Assembly (NCBI GenBank): GCA_016718605.1
Contig: JADKCY010000001.1
Coordinates: forward strand, 124,001-188,000
Length of the DNA stretch: 64,000 bases
Direction: 5' to 3'
Origin: Lysobacterales bacterium
GTDB taxonomy: Bacteria > Pseudomonadota > Gammaproteobacteria > Xanthomonadales > Xanthomonadaceae
Shown: one piece after another, positions 9,065-17,953 of the stretch
Layout of the letters: each line of letters begins with the position of its first letter
Position numbering within the stretch: position 1 is the first letter of the stretch
Notes under the pieces: model-generated
What the model was told of the DNA's origin: nothing
What the model saw: only the letters and a program-made list of their open reading frames with translations
Databases searched by the model: none
Position numbers and translations under genes: made by a program

Positions 9065-10282
9065 TCAGAGCGAGATGCCTTCGCGGCGGGCGATGGTGTA
9101 GATGTCTTTGTCACCGCGTCCCGAAAGGTTGCACAACACCAGCGCTTCCTTCGGCATGCGCTGCGCTTGCTTGACGGCAAGTGCCACCGCATGACTGGAT
9201 TCCAATGCCGCCAAAATGCCCTCGGTGCGCGCGAGCAGGTGGAATGCTTCCATCGCCTCGATATCGGTGACGCCTTCGTACTGGGCGCGTCCACTGTCCT
9301 TCAGGAACGCATGCTCGGGGCCAACGCCTGGATAGTCCAAGCCCGCGGAGATCGAATGCGTTTCGATGATCTGCCCATCGTCGTCGCATAGCAGGTAAGT
9401 GCGGTTGCCGTGTAACACCCCTGGACGACCTGCCGCCAGCGACGCCGCATGACGTCCCGTTTCGATACCGTCACCGGCCGCTTCGGCACCGTAGATCGCC
9501 ACATCACGGTCATTGAGGAAGGCATGGAACAAGCCAATGGCATTGCTGCCCCCCCCAACACAGGCCGTCAGCGCATCCGGCAGGCGGCCGTATTGTTCCA
9601 GCATCTGTGCCCGCGCTTCCTGCCCAACGATGGCATTGAAATCTCGAACCATACGGGGGTAAGGACTGGGGCCAGCCACGGTCCCAATGATGTAAAAGGT
9701 ATCGTGTACGTTGCTGACCCAATCACGCATCGCTTCATTGAGCGCGTCCTTGAGTGTCTTGGAACCGGAACTCACCGCGACAACCTTGGCGCCGAGCAGT
9801 TTCATTCGGTAGACGTTGATCGCCTGCCGCTCAATATCGGTTTCGCCCATGTAAACCACGCATTCCAGCCCCAGACGAGCCGCCACAGTCGCGGAAGCCA
9901 CGCCATGCTGACCAGCACCGGTTTCGGCAATGATGCGGGTCTTGCCCATACGCTTCGCGAGCATGGCCTGACCGATGGTGTTGTTGATCTTGTGCGCACC
10001 GGTGTGGTTCAGGTCTTCGCGCTTGAGCAGAATTCGTGCGCCGCCGACATGCGCCGACAAACGATCGGCCGCATAGATTGGCGACGGTCGTCCGACGTAG
10101 TGCTTCAGGTCGTAGGCGAGTTCGGTTTGAAACTCGGGGTCCTGTCGATAGCGGTCATAGGCGGCGGCCAGTTCACGCAAAGGCTCAATCAAGGTTTCGG
10201 CGACAAATGTGCCGCCAAACTGACCGAAATGCCCGCGAGCATCGGGGTATTGGTAAAAATCACTGACTTCGAGCTGCGACAT
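9065..10282 (-). CDS. trpB: Tryptophan synthase beta subunit
   Basis: 405-residue pyridoxal-phosphate enzyme that condenses indole with serine to make tryptophan in the alpha2-beta2 complex with TrpA. The PLP lysine lies in GAHKINNTIGQ (about residue 90), the phosphate-binding loop is CVGGGSNAIG, and ETGAGQHGVA carries the catalytic glutamate region. The C-terminus ARREGISL and the serine loop are complete, with length near the TrpB1 norm. Its ATG lies 23 bases inside the end of trpF, giving translational coupling in the trpFBA cluster. No sign of damage. Confidence 0.98.
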   Translation of the reverse strand: MSQLEVSDFYQYPDARGHFGQFGGTFVAETLIEPLRELAAAYDRYRQDPEFQTELAYDLKHYVGRPSPIYAADRLSAHVGGARILLKREDLNHTGAHKINNTIGQAMLAKRMGKTRIIAETGAGQHGVASATVAARLGLECVVYMGETDIERQAINVYRMKLLGAKVVAVSSGSKTLKDALNEAMRDWVSNVHDTFYIIGTVAGPSPYPRMVRDFNAIVGQEARAQMLEQYGRLPDALTACVGGGSNAIGLFHAFLNDRDVAIYGAEAAGDGIETGRHAASLAAGRPGVLHGNRTYLLCDDDGQIIETHSISAGLDYPGVGPEHAFLKDSGRAQYEGVTDIEAMEAFHLLARTEGILAALESSHAVALAVKQAQRMPKEALVLCNLSGRGDKDIYTIARREGISL

Positions 10283-10940
10283 CGGCGCGCCTGACCTCTT
10301 TCACAAAAGCCTGCATTTTCTCCACGCACTTGATGCCTGGAGCACTCTCAATTCCACTCGATACATCTACCGCAAAAGGCCGTACCGTCGCGACCGCATG
10401 CGCGACATTGTCGGCAGTCAGACCACCCGCGAGCCAGACCTTACTGCGGTCTTCAGGTAGCGCGTTCCAATCAAAGATCTGTCCGGAACCGCCGCTACCG
10501 CCGGGCGCATGACTGTCAAATACAAATCCGCTTGCATTCGGATAGTCGGCCAACCACGCATCCAAATGAGTCATATTGCGCATTGGCACGGCACGCAGAT
10601 AGGCGTCCCCATGACCCTCGCAAAACTCGCCGGATTCACTACCATGAAACTGGATCAAATCGGGCCGCAACTCGTTACGCAGCGCGCTGAGCAAGCTCGC
10701 GTCGGCGTCCACGACCAAAGCAACGATCTGCGGGCGACGTTGCGCTGGCGACAAGCCAGCGCGCAACTGCAGCGCTTGGGCGAGATCAATCCTGCGCGGG
10801 CTACGCGGCGCAAAAATGCACCCAACCGCATCGACGCCAAGCGCTTGCGCAAACTGCACGTCTTCGACGCGAGTCAAACCACAGAACTTGATGCGCGTAC
10901 GCGACGGAATGGCAGTATTCACCCCGTCATTCTGCCGCAT
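10260..10940 (-). CDS. trpF: Phosphoribosylanthranilate isomerase
   Basis: TIM-barrel isomerase that converts N-(5-phosphoribosyl)anthranilate to CdRP in tryptophan synthesis. Family landmarks are RIKFCGLTR with the catalytic cysteine near the N-terminus, VGCIFAPRSPRRI, the aspartate-containing VFDSHAPGGSGGSGQIFDW and WLAGGLTADNV, and the final phosphate motif AVDVSSGIESAPGIK. The frame stays open upstream for a further ~70 codons, but only the part from ATG 10940 (226 residues) or GTG 10922 (220 residues) matches the family. From 10940 it overlaps truA by 14 bases. Both starts lack a strong ribosome site, which suggests coupling to truA translation. Confidence 0.95.
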   Translation of the reverse strand: MRQNDGVNTAIPSRTRIKFCGLTRVEDVQFAQALGVDAVGCIFAPRSPRRIDLAQALQLRAGLSPAQRRPQIVALVVDADASLLSALRNELRPDLIQFHGSESGEFCEGHGDAYLRAVPMRNMTHLDAWLADYPNASGFVFDSHAPGGSGGSGQIFDWNALPEDRSKVWLAGGLTADNVAHAVATVRPFAVDVSSGIESAPGIKCVEKMQAFVKEVRRADVAARSQ

Positions 10941-11766
10941 CACCACCATCATCTGCGTCGACCGCAGGTGTAGAAGCCATTTCCTCCGATAGCTCGCCGG
11001 CAAGACTGACTTCCGCTGGCAAATGAAACCAGTCCGGATAGCACGGTCCGACAAACAGCAAGCCTTGAGCAGGCGCTGTTGGCCCAGCCAATGCACGATT
11101 GCGACCGGCAAGCAGCTCGGCAAGCCACGCTGGCGAGCGTTCACCAAGCCCTACCGGGATCAAACTGCCGACGATATTGCGAACCATATGATGCAGGAAA
11201 GCGTTTGCCTGCACCTCGATGGTCACGCGGTCATCTTCCCGTTGGACAACCAACGAATGCAACGTGCGAACTGGACTGGGCGCCTGGCATGCCAAGGTCC
11301 GGAAAGCGGTGAAATCGTGCTCGCCAAGCAGATGTTGTGCAGCCAACTGCATGCGATCTGCGTCCAAGCGATCGCGAACCCAGGTGTGTTGCAAACGCTC
11401 CAATGCCGGTCGCGCTTCACGATTGAGAATGTGATACCGATAGCGTCTTGCACGTGCGGAAAACCGCGCATGAAAGCTGGCATCGACCGGCTGCACCCAA
11501 CGCAGCGCCACGGCATCAGGAAGGTTGGAGTTCGTCCCCAGCAACAGTGCCCGAGTACTCCGCTGTGCTTCGATATCAAAGTGGATGACCTGACAGCGCG
11601 CATGCACGCCGCTATCCGTTCGCCCAGAGCAGGTAACTGTCACTGCGGCATCCGCCACTTTGCTTAGTGCGCGCTCTACTGCACCCTGCACGGTGTCGCC
11701 ATGCGGCAGCCGTTGCCAGCCCAGAAAGCTACTGCCGTCGTATTCGACTCCCGCCGCAAAACGCAT
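10927..11766 (-). CDS. truA: tRNA pseudouridine(38-40) synthase
   Basis: 279-residue TruA, which makes pseudouridine at positions 38-40 in the anticodon arm of many tRNAs. The catalytic aspartate is in CSGRTDSGVHARCQVIHF (about residue 53). VEYDGSSFLGWQ marks the N-terminus and HHMVRNIVGSL the C-terminal RNA-binding part. The start at 11766 (MRFAAGVEYDG) is chosen because upstream codons would run through the terminator hairpin that follows fimV. The truA-trpF order with 14-bp overlap is also seen in pseudomonads and xanthomonads (fimV-truA-trpF). The last ~15 residues are acidic and Asp/Ala-rich. Confidence 0.97.
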   Translation of the reverse strand: MRFAAGVEYDGSSFLGWQRLPHGDTVQGAVERALSKVADAAVTVTCSGRTDSGVHARCQVIHFDIEAQRSTRALLLGTNSNLPDAVALRWVQPVDASFHARFSARARRYRYHILNREARPALERLQHTWVRDRLDADRMQLAAQHLLGEHDFTAFRTLACQAPSPVRTLHSLVVQREDDRVTIEVQANAFLHHMVRNIVGSLIPVGLGERSPAWLAELLAGRNRALAGPTAPAQGLLFVGPCYPDWFHLPAEVSLAGELSEEMASTPAVDADDGGDAAE

Positions 11767-11793
11767 GCTGCCTGCTTCCTGTCGCTTGTCATA

Positions 11794-11824
11794 CAAAAAC
11801 AAAGGGCGCCACTGGCGCCCTTTG
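11794..11824 (-). terminator. Intrinsic terminator between fimV and truA
   Basis: On the minus strand a perfect 11-bp stem (CAAAGGGCGCC, 3-nt loop, GGCGCCCTTTG; 11800-11824) is followed directly by TTTTTG. It starts about 20 nt after the fimV stop and ends about 28 nt before the truA ATG, so it closes the fimV transcript and sits in what would be the leader of truA-trpFBA. Confidence 0.88.
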
Positions 11825-11844
11825 CAACCCATGACAGTGTGGCG

Positions 11845-14322
11845 TCAGCGAATGCTATCGAGCAAGGTGCGAGCTTCGGAACGTTGGGCAGCATTGCCCT
11901 CACCGGTAACTTCTTCCAACATGCCACGCGCCCCTTCAACATCACCCATGTCGAGATAGGCGCGAGCCAATTCGAGTTTGGTTGCCGCTGCATCTTCATT
12001 GCCGAGATCGATACCCAAATCTTCGGATGCCTCCGGTACCTGGGGAGATGCCGACGCGTAGCCTGAACTGGCAGGAGAGCCACGATCAAAATCCGGCACT
12101 TCCAACGTCGCGTCAGACAAATCAATCGAGCCAAGGGTCAATTCTGCAGAACGCAGACGATCGCCAAATTCCAATGCTTCCTGATCCATATCCAAGCCGC
12201 TGGACAACTCATCCAGAGAGGCATCCGCCTGCAGAGACAGTTCCGAATCATCAAAGGCGGAGGCGCTGGATGGTGCTTCGGCAAAGCACAGAGGTTGATC
12301 AGCGGTGAAGCCGACGGCGGCATCGCGCTCAATCAAGTCCTCTGGAAAAGACACCTCTGCCGTGGCGATTTCGCTTTGGTCCACCGAACCAACATCGTCC
12401 GCCTCGGAGGACGACACGATCGAGGGCCCACCATAGATGACGAACAACGGATGGTCGGGCAGCAAATCGCGCCCCATGGTCAGGGTTTGCTGCCACGCGG
12501 GATCTTCGGAATCATAGACCTGCGCGTACATCGCCTCAGCCGCACCTTCGAAGTGCTGTGAATCCGACTGTTCGTAGTAATAGCGGACCAATTCGAGGTG
12601 GCGCTCGAGATCGTCCGGCTGCTCGGCAAGTTGTTGCAGCAAGGCGTTCTCGCGGTCACCCATCGCATCGCTTGCGTCTCCCGCGGGATCTTCATCACTG
12701 CCGGGCAAACCCAGTGTACTCACGTCGAGACGCGAAGCTACCGTTGCGGCAGCGCTACCGCGCTTGCGTCGTGCGATCAGCGCAATCAGGGCCAACAGCA
12801 CCGCCGCTCCGCCTCCCAACACAGCATAGTTCTGATACCACGCGGTGGCGACGGGCTGCGCCGGTGGTGCAACCACCGCCGGTGCTTGTTCGGCGGCGGC
12901 TGGCTCCGAAGTCTCTGCGATCGCAGGCGCGCTGGTTTCTGCGACGGTCGTTTCCTTCGCCGCTGCATTGGGCTCCTCAGTCGACGCGGCGGCTTCTGCA
13001 GTGGTTTCCGACGTCGGTTCCGAAGTTTCTGCGGCGACATCGGTCAATGGTGTCGTATCGGATTGCGGCGCGTCACTGATCGCTGGCGAGACGGCTGCCG
13101 GTTCAATCGGCGCGTCCTTTGTCGTTTCCGGATTTGTGGTGTCAGCCGCAATGGTATTGGCTTCGGCTTCGACGCGTTGCGCTTCGAGTTCGGCCAAGCG
13201 TTGTTGCAAAGCTTGGAACTCGCTATCACGCATGCTCAGCAAGCGCTCACTGTCTTCGCGAATTTTCTCGAGCTCTTGCACCCGTGAGCGCAGCTCACTG
13301 TTCTCCTGATCAAGCGTCTCGACCTGCTCCTGCGAGCGGCTGAGTTCCGCACGCAGTTCTGCACCGCCACCCTGCGCGCTGGCACCGGATTGCGCGCTGC
13401 CTGAGTCGTTGCTGCCACTGGGCGGCACCAAGGCCAAGCGCGAATCCGCACGCTCCACCGCAGGCGACGCCGCGGTCAGGGAAACAGTGCTGTCAGCAGG
13501 TTGTACGGTGCTTGTCGAACCGCCGACCGAACCCGACTGTTCACGCACCTGCATCGCCGCTTGCGCCGCCGATACGGAAACAATGTCCTCACGAGAGGGG
13601 ATCCGTAACACAGCGCCCTTGCGCAAGCGATTGATGTTGCCATTGATGAACGCATCAGGATTGGCACGCAACAGTGCCAACATCATTTGATTAACGTTGA
13701 CACCTGAATCAGGGCGCGTCTCCAGCGCGATGTTCCACAAGGCTTGCCCATCGCCCACCGGGCCATAGCTCTCGCCAGCTACAAAACGCGGCACCGAAGT
13801 GCTGGTCTGGGCGGCGGGAGCATCAATGGGAGGCGGTGCATCCAGAGGCGACTCGCTGATCTCGGCCGGGGCGACAGGCGCTTCTGCCAAGGGCACGACT
13901 TGAGCGGGTTCGCCGCGGGCCATGACTGGGGGATCGAGCAACATGGTGTACTCACGAAGCAGCTTGCCGCGCGCCCATTCAGCTTCGAGCAGAAGCGAGA
14001 TGAAGGGCTCATTGACCCGCCCACCGCTACGAATGCGTACCAGTGCCGAGCCATCGGCTGCAGTGACAATCTCGAAATCGAGATCGCCCAACAATGCCGC
14101 GCTGGGACGATCCAGACCGATGCGAGCGAACGCTTCCTTGGAAGCAAGCCGCACTGACAACTCTGCCACTTCGGCGGGACTCGCACTGAGAATGGGAATC
14201 TCCGCCAGCAGCGGCTCATTCAAGTTTGACTTGACCTGTATCTGGCCAAAACCCAGTGCAAATACCGGAGATGCGCCTAGTGCCAGCGCCAAAGCCATCG
14301 GCAGTCGAATCGCGTTTCTCAT
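11845..14322 (-). CDS. fimV: FimV-type pilus assembly / polar hub protein
   Basis: 825-residue inner-membrane protein. In order: signal peptide (1-22, ending in FA-L), the FimV N-terminal region beginning GFGQIQVKSNLNEPLLAEIP, a LysM-like peptidoglycan-binding segment (about 185-245), a coiled coil (about 325-390, many heptads such as LDQENSELRSRVQELEKI), a Pro/Ala/Thr/Glu-rich linker (about 395-490), one transmembrane helix (YAVLGGGAAVLLALIALIA), a highly acidic cytoplasmic region, and the C-terminal FimV/TPR-like motif (last ~50 residues, LARAYLDMGDVEGARGMLEE). FimV organises type IV pili and cell poles in Pseudomonas-like bacteria. A sigma-70-type promoter lies upstream and an intrinsic terminator follows, so it is probably its own transcription unit between asd and truA. 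Confidence 0.95.
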   Translation of the reverse strand: MRNAIRLPMALALALGASPVFALGFGQIQVKSNLNEPLLAEIPILSASPAEVAELSVRLASKEAFARIGLDRPSAALLGDLDFEIVTAADGSALVRIRSGGRVNEPFISLLLEAEWARGKLLREYTMLLDPPVMARGEPAQVVPLAEAPVAPAEISESPLDAPPPIDAPAAQTSTSVPRFVAGESYGPVGDGQALWNIALETRPDSGVNVNQMMLALLRANPDAFINGNINRLRKGAVLRIPSREDIVSVSAAQAAMQVREQSGSVGGSTSTVQPADSTVSLTAASPAVERADSRLALVPPSGSNDSGSAQSGASAQGGGAELRAELSRSQEQVETLDQENSELRSRVQELEKIREDSERLLSMRDSEFQALQQRLAELEAQRVEAEANTIAADTTNPETTKDAPIEPAAVSPAISDAPQSDTTPLTDVAAETSEPTSETTAEAAASTEEPNAAAKETTVAETSAPAIAETSEPAAAEQAPAVVAPPAQPVATAWYQNYAVLGGGAAVLLALIALIARRKRGSAAATVASRLDVSTLGLPGSDEDPAGDASDAMGDRENALLQQLAEQPDDLERHLELVRYYYEQSDSQHFEGAAEAMYAQVYDSEDPAWQQTLTMGRDLLPDHPLFVIYGGPSIVSSSEADDVGSVDQSEIATAEVSFPEDLIERDAAVGFTADQPLCFAEAPSSASAFDDSELSLQADASLDELSSGLDMDQEALEFGDRLRSAELTLGSIDLSDATLEVPDFDRGSPASSGYASASPQVPEASEDLGIDLGNEDAAATKLELARAYLDMGDVEGARGMLEEVTGEGNAAQRSEARTLLDSIR

Positions 14323-14416
14323 TTGGGACTGTCCCCCATCCGGAGCGGATGCGTCGTTGATCGGAAAGCCATCACGCGGGCCCGCAAACTAGAATCCACA
14401 TGACATCGCTGCGCTA

Positions 14417-14445
14417 ACTATAAGTCAGCTTGGACTTTTTACCAA
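14417..14445 (-). promoter_or_regulatory. Sigma-70-type promoter for fimV
   Basis: On the minus strand, -35 TTGGTA (14440-14445) and -10 TATAGT (14417-14422) are separated by exactly 17 bp. This is about 95 bp before the fimV ATG with no gene between. Match is 4/6 and 5/6 to consensus. Confidence 0.6.
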
Positions 14446-14543
14446 CAGTCACAAAGTTTTGCAGCCGCCAAGGGCTAGCCAAACCGTGGTGCTCATCACA
14501 ACTCCACAGATCGATCCTTCAGCGCGCGTCCACTTGGCTGCCA

Positions 14544-14664
14544 GGAAGGCGCTTTCTTGCACTTTCTCAAGCTCGCGAGGTCAGCGCATGTCCAGACTCC
14601 CGCCGGACGAATCAATCGATCACACAATTGATTCGCTAGCGTGGGAAGCGCGCCGCACACCCAC
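14544..14664 (+). repeat. Interspersed palindromic repeat, copy 1
   Basis: About 120-bp noncoding element between asd and fimV. It contains CTCGCGAG (14571-14578) and an 8-bp inverted repeat GAATCAAT / ATTGATTC (14609-14634). Read on the plus strand it aligns, largely without gaps and at roughly 60-70 % identity, with the minus strand of 44472-44590. Shared blocks in the same order are CTCGCGAG, GACTC, TCAATCG, ATTGATTC, and GCCGC followed by CACC. The type (REP-like, MITE remnant or conserved RNA) is unknown. Confidence 0.6.
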
Positions 14665-14693
14665 TGGGTGCATTTTCAACACAGCGCCAATCC

Positions 14694-15707
14694 TCAGTCT
14701 TGCAGCAGCAATTCACCGATCTGCACGGCGTTCAATGCGGCACCTTTGCGGATATTGTCTGCCACAATCCACAAGTTGAAGCCCAGTGGGTGGGAGATGT
14801 CCTCACGCAAGCGGCCGACCGAGACGGGATCCTTGCCCGCAGCGTGCGTCACCGGCGTCGGGTAGCCGCCCGGGCGGCGCTCGTCGACAATCTGCAGTCC
14901 CGGCGCATTTGAAAGCAACTCGCGGGCATGTGCCAAGGTCAGCTTTTCGCGGGTTTCGATGTGCACTGCTTCGGCATGCCCATAGAACACCGGCACCCGA
15001 ACCGCCGTCGGGTTCACCTCGATACGGTCATCGCCGAGGATCTTGCGAGTTTCCCAGACCAGCTTCATCTCTTCCTTGGTATACCCGTTATCAAGGAAGT
15101 CATCGATGTGCGGAATCAGATTGAAGGCGATTTGCACCGGAAACCGCACGCACTCCGGCTGCTGAAATGCCAACATGGCGGCAGTCTGCTTGCCGAGTTC
15201 TTCCAGCGCCGAGCGACCGGCGCCCGACACCGATTGATAGGTCGCGACATTGATACGCGTGATGCCGACGGCACGATGGATCGGCGCCAGCGCCACCAAC
15301 ATCTGCATGGTGGAGCAATTCGGATTGGCAATGATGCCGCGTGGGCGATTCTTGATCGCCTCAGGATTGACCTCGGAAACCACCAGCGGCACATCGTCGT
15401 CGTAGCGGAAATACGAGGTGTTGTCGATCACTACAGCACCTGCCTCGGCAGCGCGCGGGGCATGATCGCGACTAACGCTACCGCCAGCCGAAAAGAAAGC
15501 AATATCAACCCCTTTGAAATCGAACTCGGCCAAGTTGCGCACCGTGTAGTTGCGACCCGCGCAACGCACCGTGTCACCCGCGGACCGTTCGCTGGCCAAG
15601 GGAATGAACTCCCTCATCGGAAACTCGCGATCACCGAGGATCTCCAGCAGGGTTTCTCCGACGGCGCCGGTAGCACCAACCATGGCAACAGTGACAGGCT
15701 TCTTCAT
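14694..15707 (-). CDS. asd: Aspartate-semialdehyde dehydrogenase
   Basis: 337-residue NADPH enzyme that reduces beta-aspartyl phosphate to aspartate semialdehyde for lysine/diaminopimelate, threonine and methionine synthesis. The nucleotide-binding loop is VGATGAVGETLLE (about residue 10-22). The active-site cysteine is in NPNCSTMQM (about 130) and the catalytic histidine region is VFYGHAEAVH. Length is normal. ATG 15707 (MKKPVTVAMVG) is clearly the family start, although the frame stays open for 58 further codons. It lies downstream of aroC and upstream of fimV on the same strand, an order known from Pseudomonas. Confidence 0.97.
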   Translation of the reverse strand: MKKPVTVAMVGATGAVGETLLEILGDREFPMREFIPLASERSAGDTVRCAGRNYTVRNLAEFDFKGVDIAFFSAGGSVSRDHAPRAAEAGAVVIDNTSYFRYDDDVPLVVSEVNPEAIKNRPRGIIANPNCSTMQMLVALAPIHRAVGITRINVATYQSVSGAGRSALEELGKQTAAMLAFQQPECVRFPVQIAFNLIPHIDDFLDNGYTKEEMKLVWETRKILGDDRIEVNPTAVRVPVFYGHAEAVHIETREKLTLAHARELLSNAPGLQIVDERRPGGYPTPVTHAAGKDPVSVGRLREDISHPLGFNLWIVADNIRKGAALNAVQIGELLLQD

Positions 15708-15835
15708 ATGCGTTTTCCAGAACATGCGGGGGAGACGGCGACGCGGCAGGCCGATTGGCGTCAGCGTACAGAACCGCAATCTACTCCATGGGTGGATTGT
15801 TGCATCGCACGATGCAAGCCAATGCAAAAAAGTTG

Positions 15836-16930
15836 TCAGCGCGCAGGAATGATCGGTGTGTCTACCTGCACATCGCCGCATTGCGCACGATGGCGCAGCG
15901 CCTGATCCATCAAGACCAGGGCAAACATCGCTTCAGCAATGGGCGTGGCGCGAATGCCAACGCAGGGATCGTGGCGCCCATGGGTAACCACTTCCGCTTC
16001 TGCGCCCGACTTATCGACACTTCGACCAGGCAAACGCAGACTCGACGTGGGCTTGAGCGCCAATGAACAGATCACGTCCTGCCCGCTGCTGATGCCGCCG
16101 AGAATGCCGCCCGAATGATTGCTGAGAAACCCGCTCGGGCTGATTTCATCACGGTGTTCGGTCCCCAATTGACCCGCCACCGCCATGCCATCACCGATCT
16201 CCACACCTTTGACCGCGTTGATGCTCATCATCGCAGCGGCCAATTCCGCGTCGAGCTTGCCATATAGCGGTGCACCCCAGCCGACTGGCACACCTTCTGC
16301 CACGACAGTCACCTTGGCACCCACGGAATCGCCCGATTTTCGCAACGCATCCATGTAGGCTTCCAGCGCACCCAGCATGCTGGCATCCGGCCAGAAGAAG
16401 GGGTTTTCCTCGACCACATTCCACTCGAACTGCCGCGGAAAATGCGGCCCAAGCTGCGACAGATAGCCGCGAACACGGATACCGAAGCGCGCTGCCAACC
16501 ATTTTTTGGCGATCACACCGGCGGCCACGCGCACGGTGGTTTCGCGCGCCGAAGAACGCCCACCGCCGCGATGGTCGCGGATACCGTACTTGTGCCAATA
16601 GGTGTAGTCGGCATGTGCCGGACGGAAGACATCGGCCAAGTTGCCATAATCCTTGCTGCGCGCATCGGTGTTACGGATCAGCAGCGCCATCGGCGTCCCG
16701 GTGGTCTTGCCCTCGAACACGCCGGAGAGAATTTCGACGTCGTCGGCCTCATGACGTTGCGAGGTATGCCGACTGCGTCCCGTGGCACGCCGTTCGATGT
16801 CGTGTCGAAAGTCCTCGTTGGTGATCTCAATGCCCGGTGGCAAGCCATCGATCACGCCCCCAATGGCTGGCCCATGGCTTTCACCAAAAGTGGTGACACG
16901 CAACAAGGTGCCAAAGGTGTTGTCAGACAT
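15836..16930 (-). CDS. aroC: Chorismate synthase
   Basis: 364-residue FMN-dependent enzyme that makes chorismate from 5-enolpyruvylshikimate-3-phosphate, the last shared step towards Trp, Phe, Tyr and folate. It shows the three family signatures: TFGESHGPAIGGVIDG at the N-terminus, HRGGGRSSARET (about residue 120-132), and GRHDPCVGIRA near the C-terminus. Length is normal. It follows prmB by 38 nt on the same strand and is separated from asd by 128 nt. Its product feeds the tryptophan genes further along the same strand. Confidence 0.98.
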   Translation of the reverse strand: MSDNTFGTLLRVTTFGESHGPAIGGVIDGLPPGIEITNEDFRHDIERRATGRSRHTSQRHEADDVEILSGVFEGKTTGTPMALLIRNTDARSKDYGNLADVFRPAHADYTYWHKYGIRDHRGGGRSSARETTVRVAAGVIAKKWLAARFGIRVRGYLSQLGPHFPRQFEWNVVEENPFFWPDASMLGALEAYMDALRKSGDSVGAKVTVVAEGVPVGWGAPLYGKLDAELAAAMMSINAVKGVEIGDGMAVAGQLGTEHRDEISPSGFLSNHSGGILGGISSGQDVICSLALKPTSSLRLPGRSVDKSGAEAEVVTHGRHDPCVGIRATPIAEAMFALVLMDQALRHRAQCGDVQVDTPIIPAR

Positions 16931-16968
16931 GCTGGTTCGCCGAAGTCAAAATGGGGTGGCGTGCGGGC

Positions 16969-17889
16969 TTAACCACGCGCGTCCGCCAGAGCCTTGATCG
17001 TAGCGGCGTGCGCAACCAAGTCACCCCGCTCGACGACAAATATGCCCATTTGTCCGACTTTGAACTCAACCCAGGCGAACGGCACTTCGGGCAATAGCTG
17101 CACCAGTGCGCGTTCGGATTCGCCAACTTCACAAATCAGCAAGCCGTTGTCGCTGAGATAATTTGGTGCATCGCGCAGAATCCGCAACGCCAAATCCAGA
17201 CCATCGTCGCCTGCCCGCAATCCGAGCTCTGGCTCGTAGGCGTACTCCTCAGGTAAGGCAGCCACTTCGTCATGGGTGACATAGGGCGGATTGCTGACAA
17301 TCAGCTCGTAACGCTGTCCATCCAGCGCGGCAAACAGATCGGACTGAATGGCCTGCACGCGCTCGTCCATCTGAAATCGCGCGATGTTCTCATTGGCCAG
17401 CGCCAGTGCATCCTCGCTCAGATCGACCAGATCGACCTGCCAGTTCGGCTGATACACCGCTGTGGCAATGCCGATGCAACCGGAGCCAGTGCAAAGATCC
17501 AGCACCCGATGGACCTCCCGACCACCCAGCCAGGGTTCGTAGCCGGCCTCGATCAGTTCGGCAATCGGTGAACGCGGCACTAGGGCGCGCGGATCGCTGA
17601 GAAAGCTGAGCCCGGCAAACCAAGCCTCGCCGGTGAGATAGCAGGCAGGGATGCGTTCTTCGATGCGGCGCTCGAACAGCTGCAACACGTCCAGTTTTTC
17701 TTCAGACGTCAAGCGGGCCTGACCAAACGTCGGATTCAAATCATGCGGCAGATGCAAGGCATGCAAAACCAACTGGGTCGCCTCATCGAGCGCATTGTCG
17801 TAACTGTGACCGAAGGTCAGTCCGGCGGCGCCAAAGCGACTGGCGCCAAAACGGATGAAATCGATGATGGTGGAGAGTTCGCTACTCAT
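16969..17889 (-). CDS. prmB: Ribosomal protein L3 (uL3) glutamine methyltransferase
   Basis: 306-residue SAM-dependent N5-glutamine methyltransferase of the HemK/PrmB family, which modifies ribosomal protein L3. SAM motif I is DLCTGSGCIGIA (about residue 140), the catalytic NPPY is in ELIVSNPPYVTHDE (about 205), and the N-terminal helical substrate-binding domain (DFIRFGASRFG...SYDNALDEATQL) separates PrmB from PrmC. The start at 17889 (MSSELSTII) fits the family; the longer open frame is not needed. It is divergent from tag, 64 nt away. Confidence 0.96.
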   Translation of the reverse strand: MSSELSTIIDFIRFGASRFGAAGLTFGHSYDNALDEATQLVLHALHLPHDLNPTFGQARLTSEEKLDVLQLFERRIEERIPACYLTGEAWFAGLSFLSDPRALVPRSPIAELIEAGYEPWLGGREVHRVLDLCTGSGCIGIATAVYQPNWQVDLVDLSEDALALANENIARFQMDERVQAIQSDLFAALDGQRYELIVSNPPYVTHDEVAALPEEYAYEPELGLRAGDDGLDLALRILRDAPNYLSDNGLLICEVGESERALVQLLPEVPFAWVEFKVGQMGIFVVERGDLVAHAATIKALADARG

Positions 17890-17953
17890 GGCAGGATCAG
17901 TCGGACTGGGCCGTGCAGTATAAACGTGCCTTCCCCCCGCACCGAGCACCGCG

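Noticed and set aside
10922..10940. Frameshift between truA and trpF
   Set aside because: Both products are complete; the 14-bp overlap is normal operon packing.
11766..11832. Possible trp leader peptide before truA
   Set aside because: The frame contains a single Trp codon and no attenuator-like alternative stems apart from the fimV terminator.
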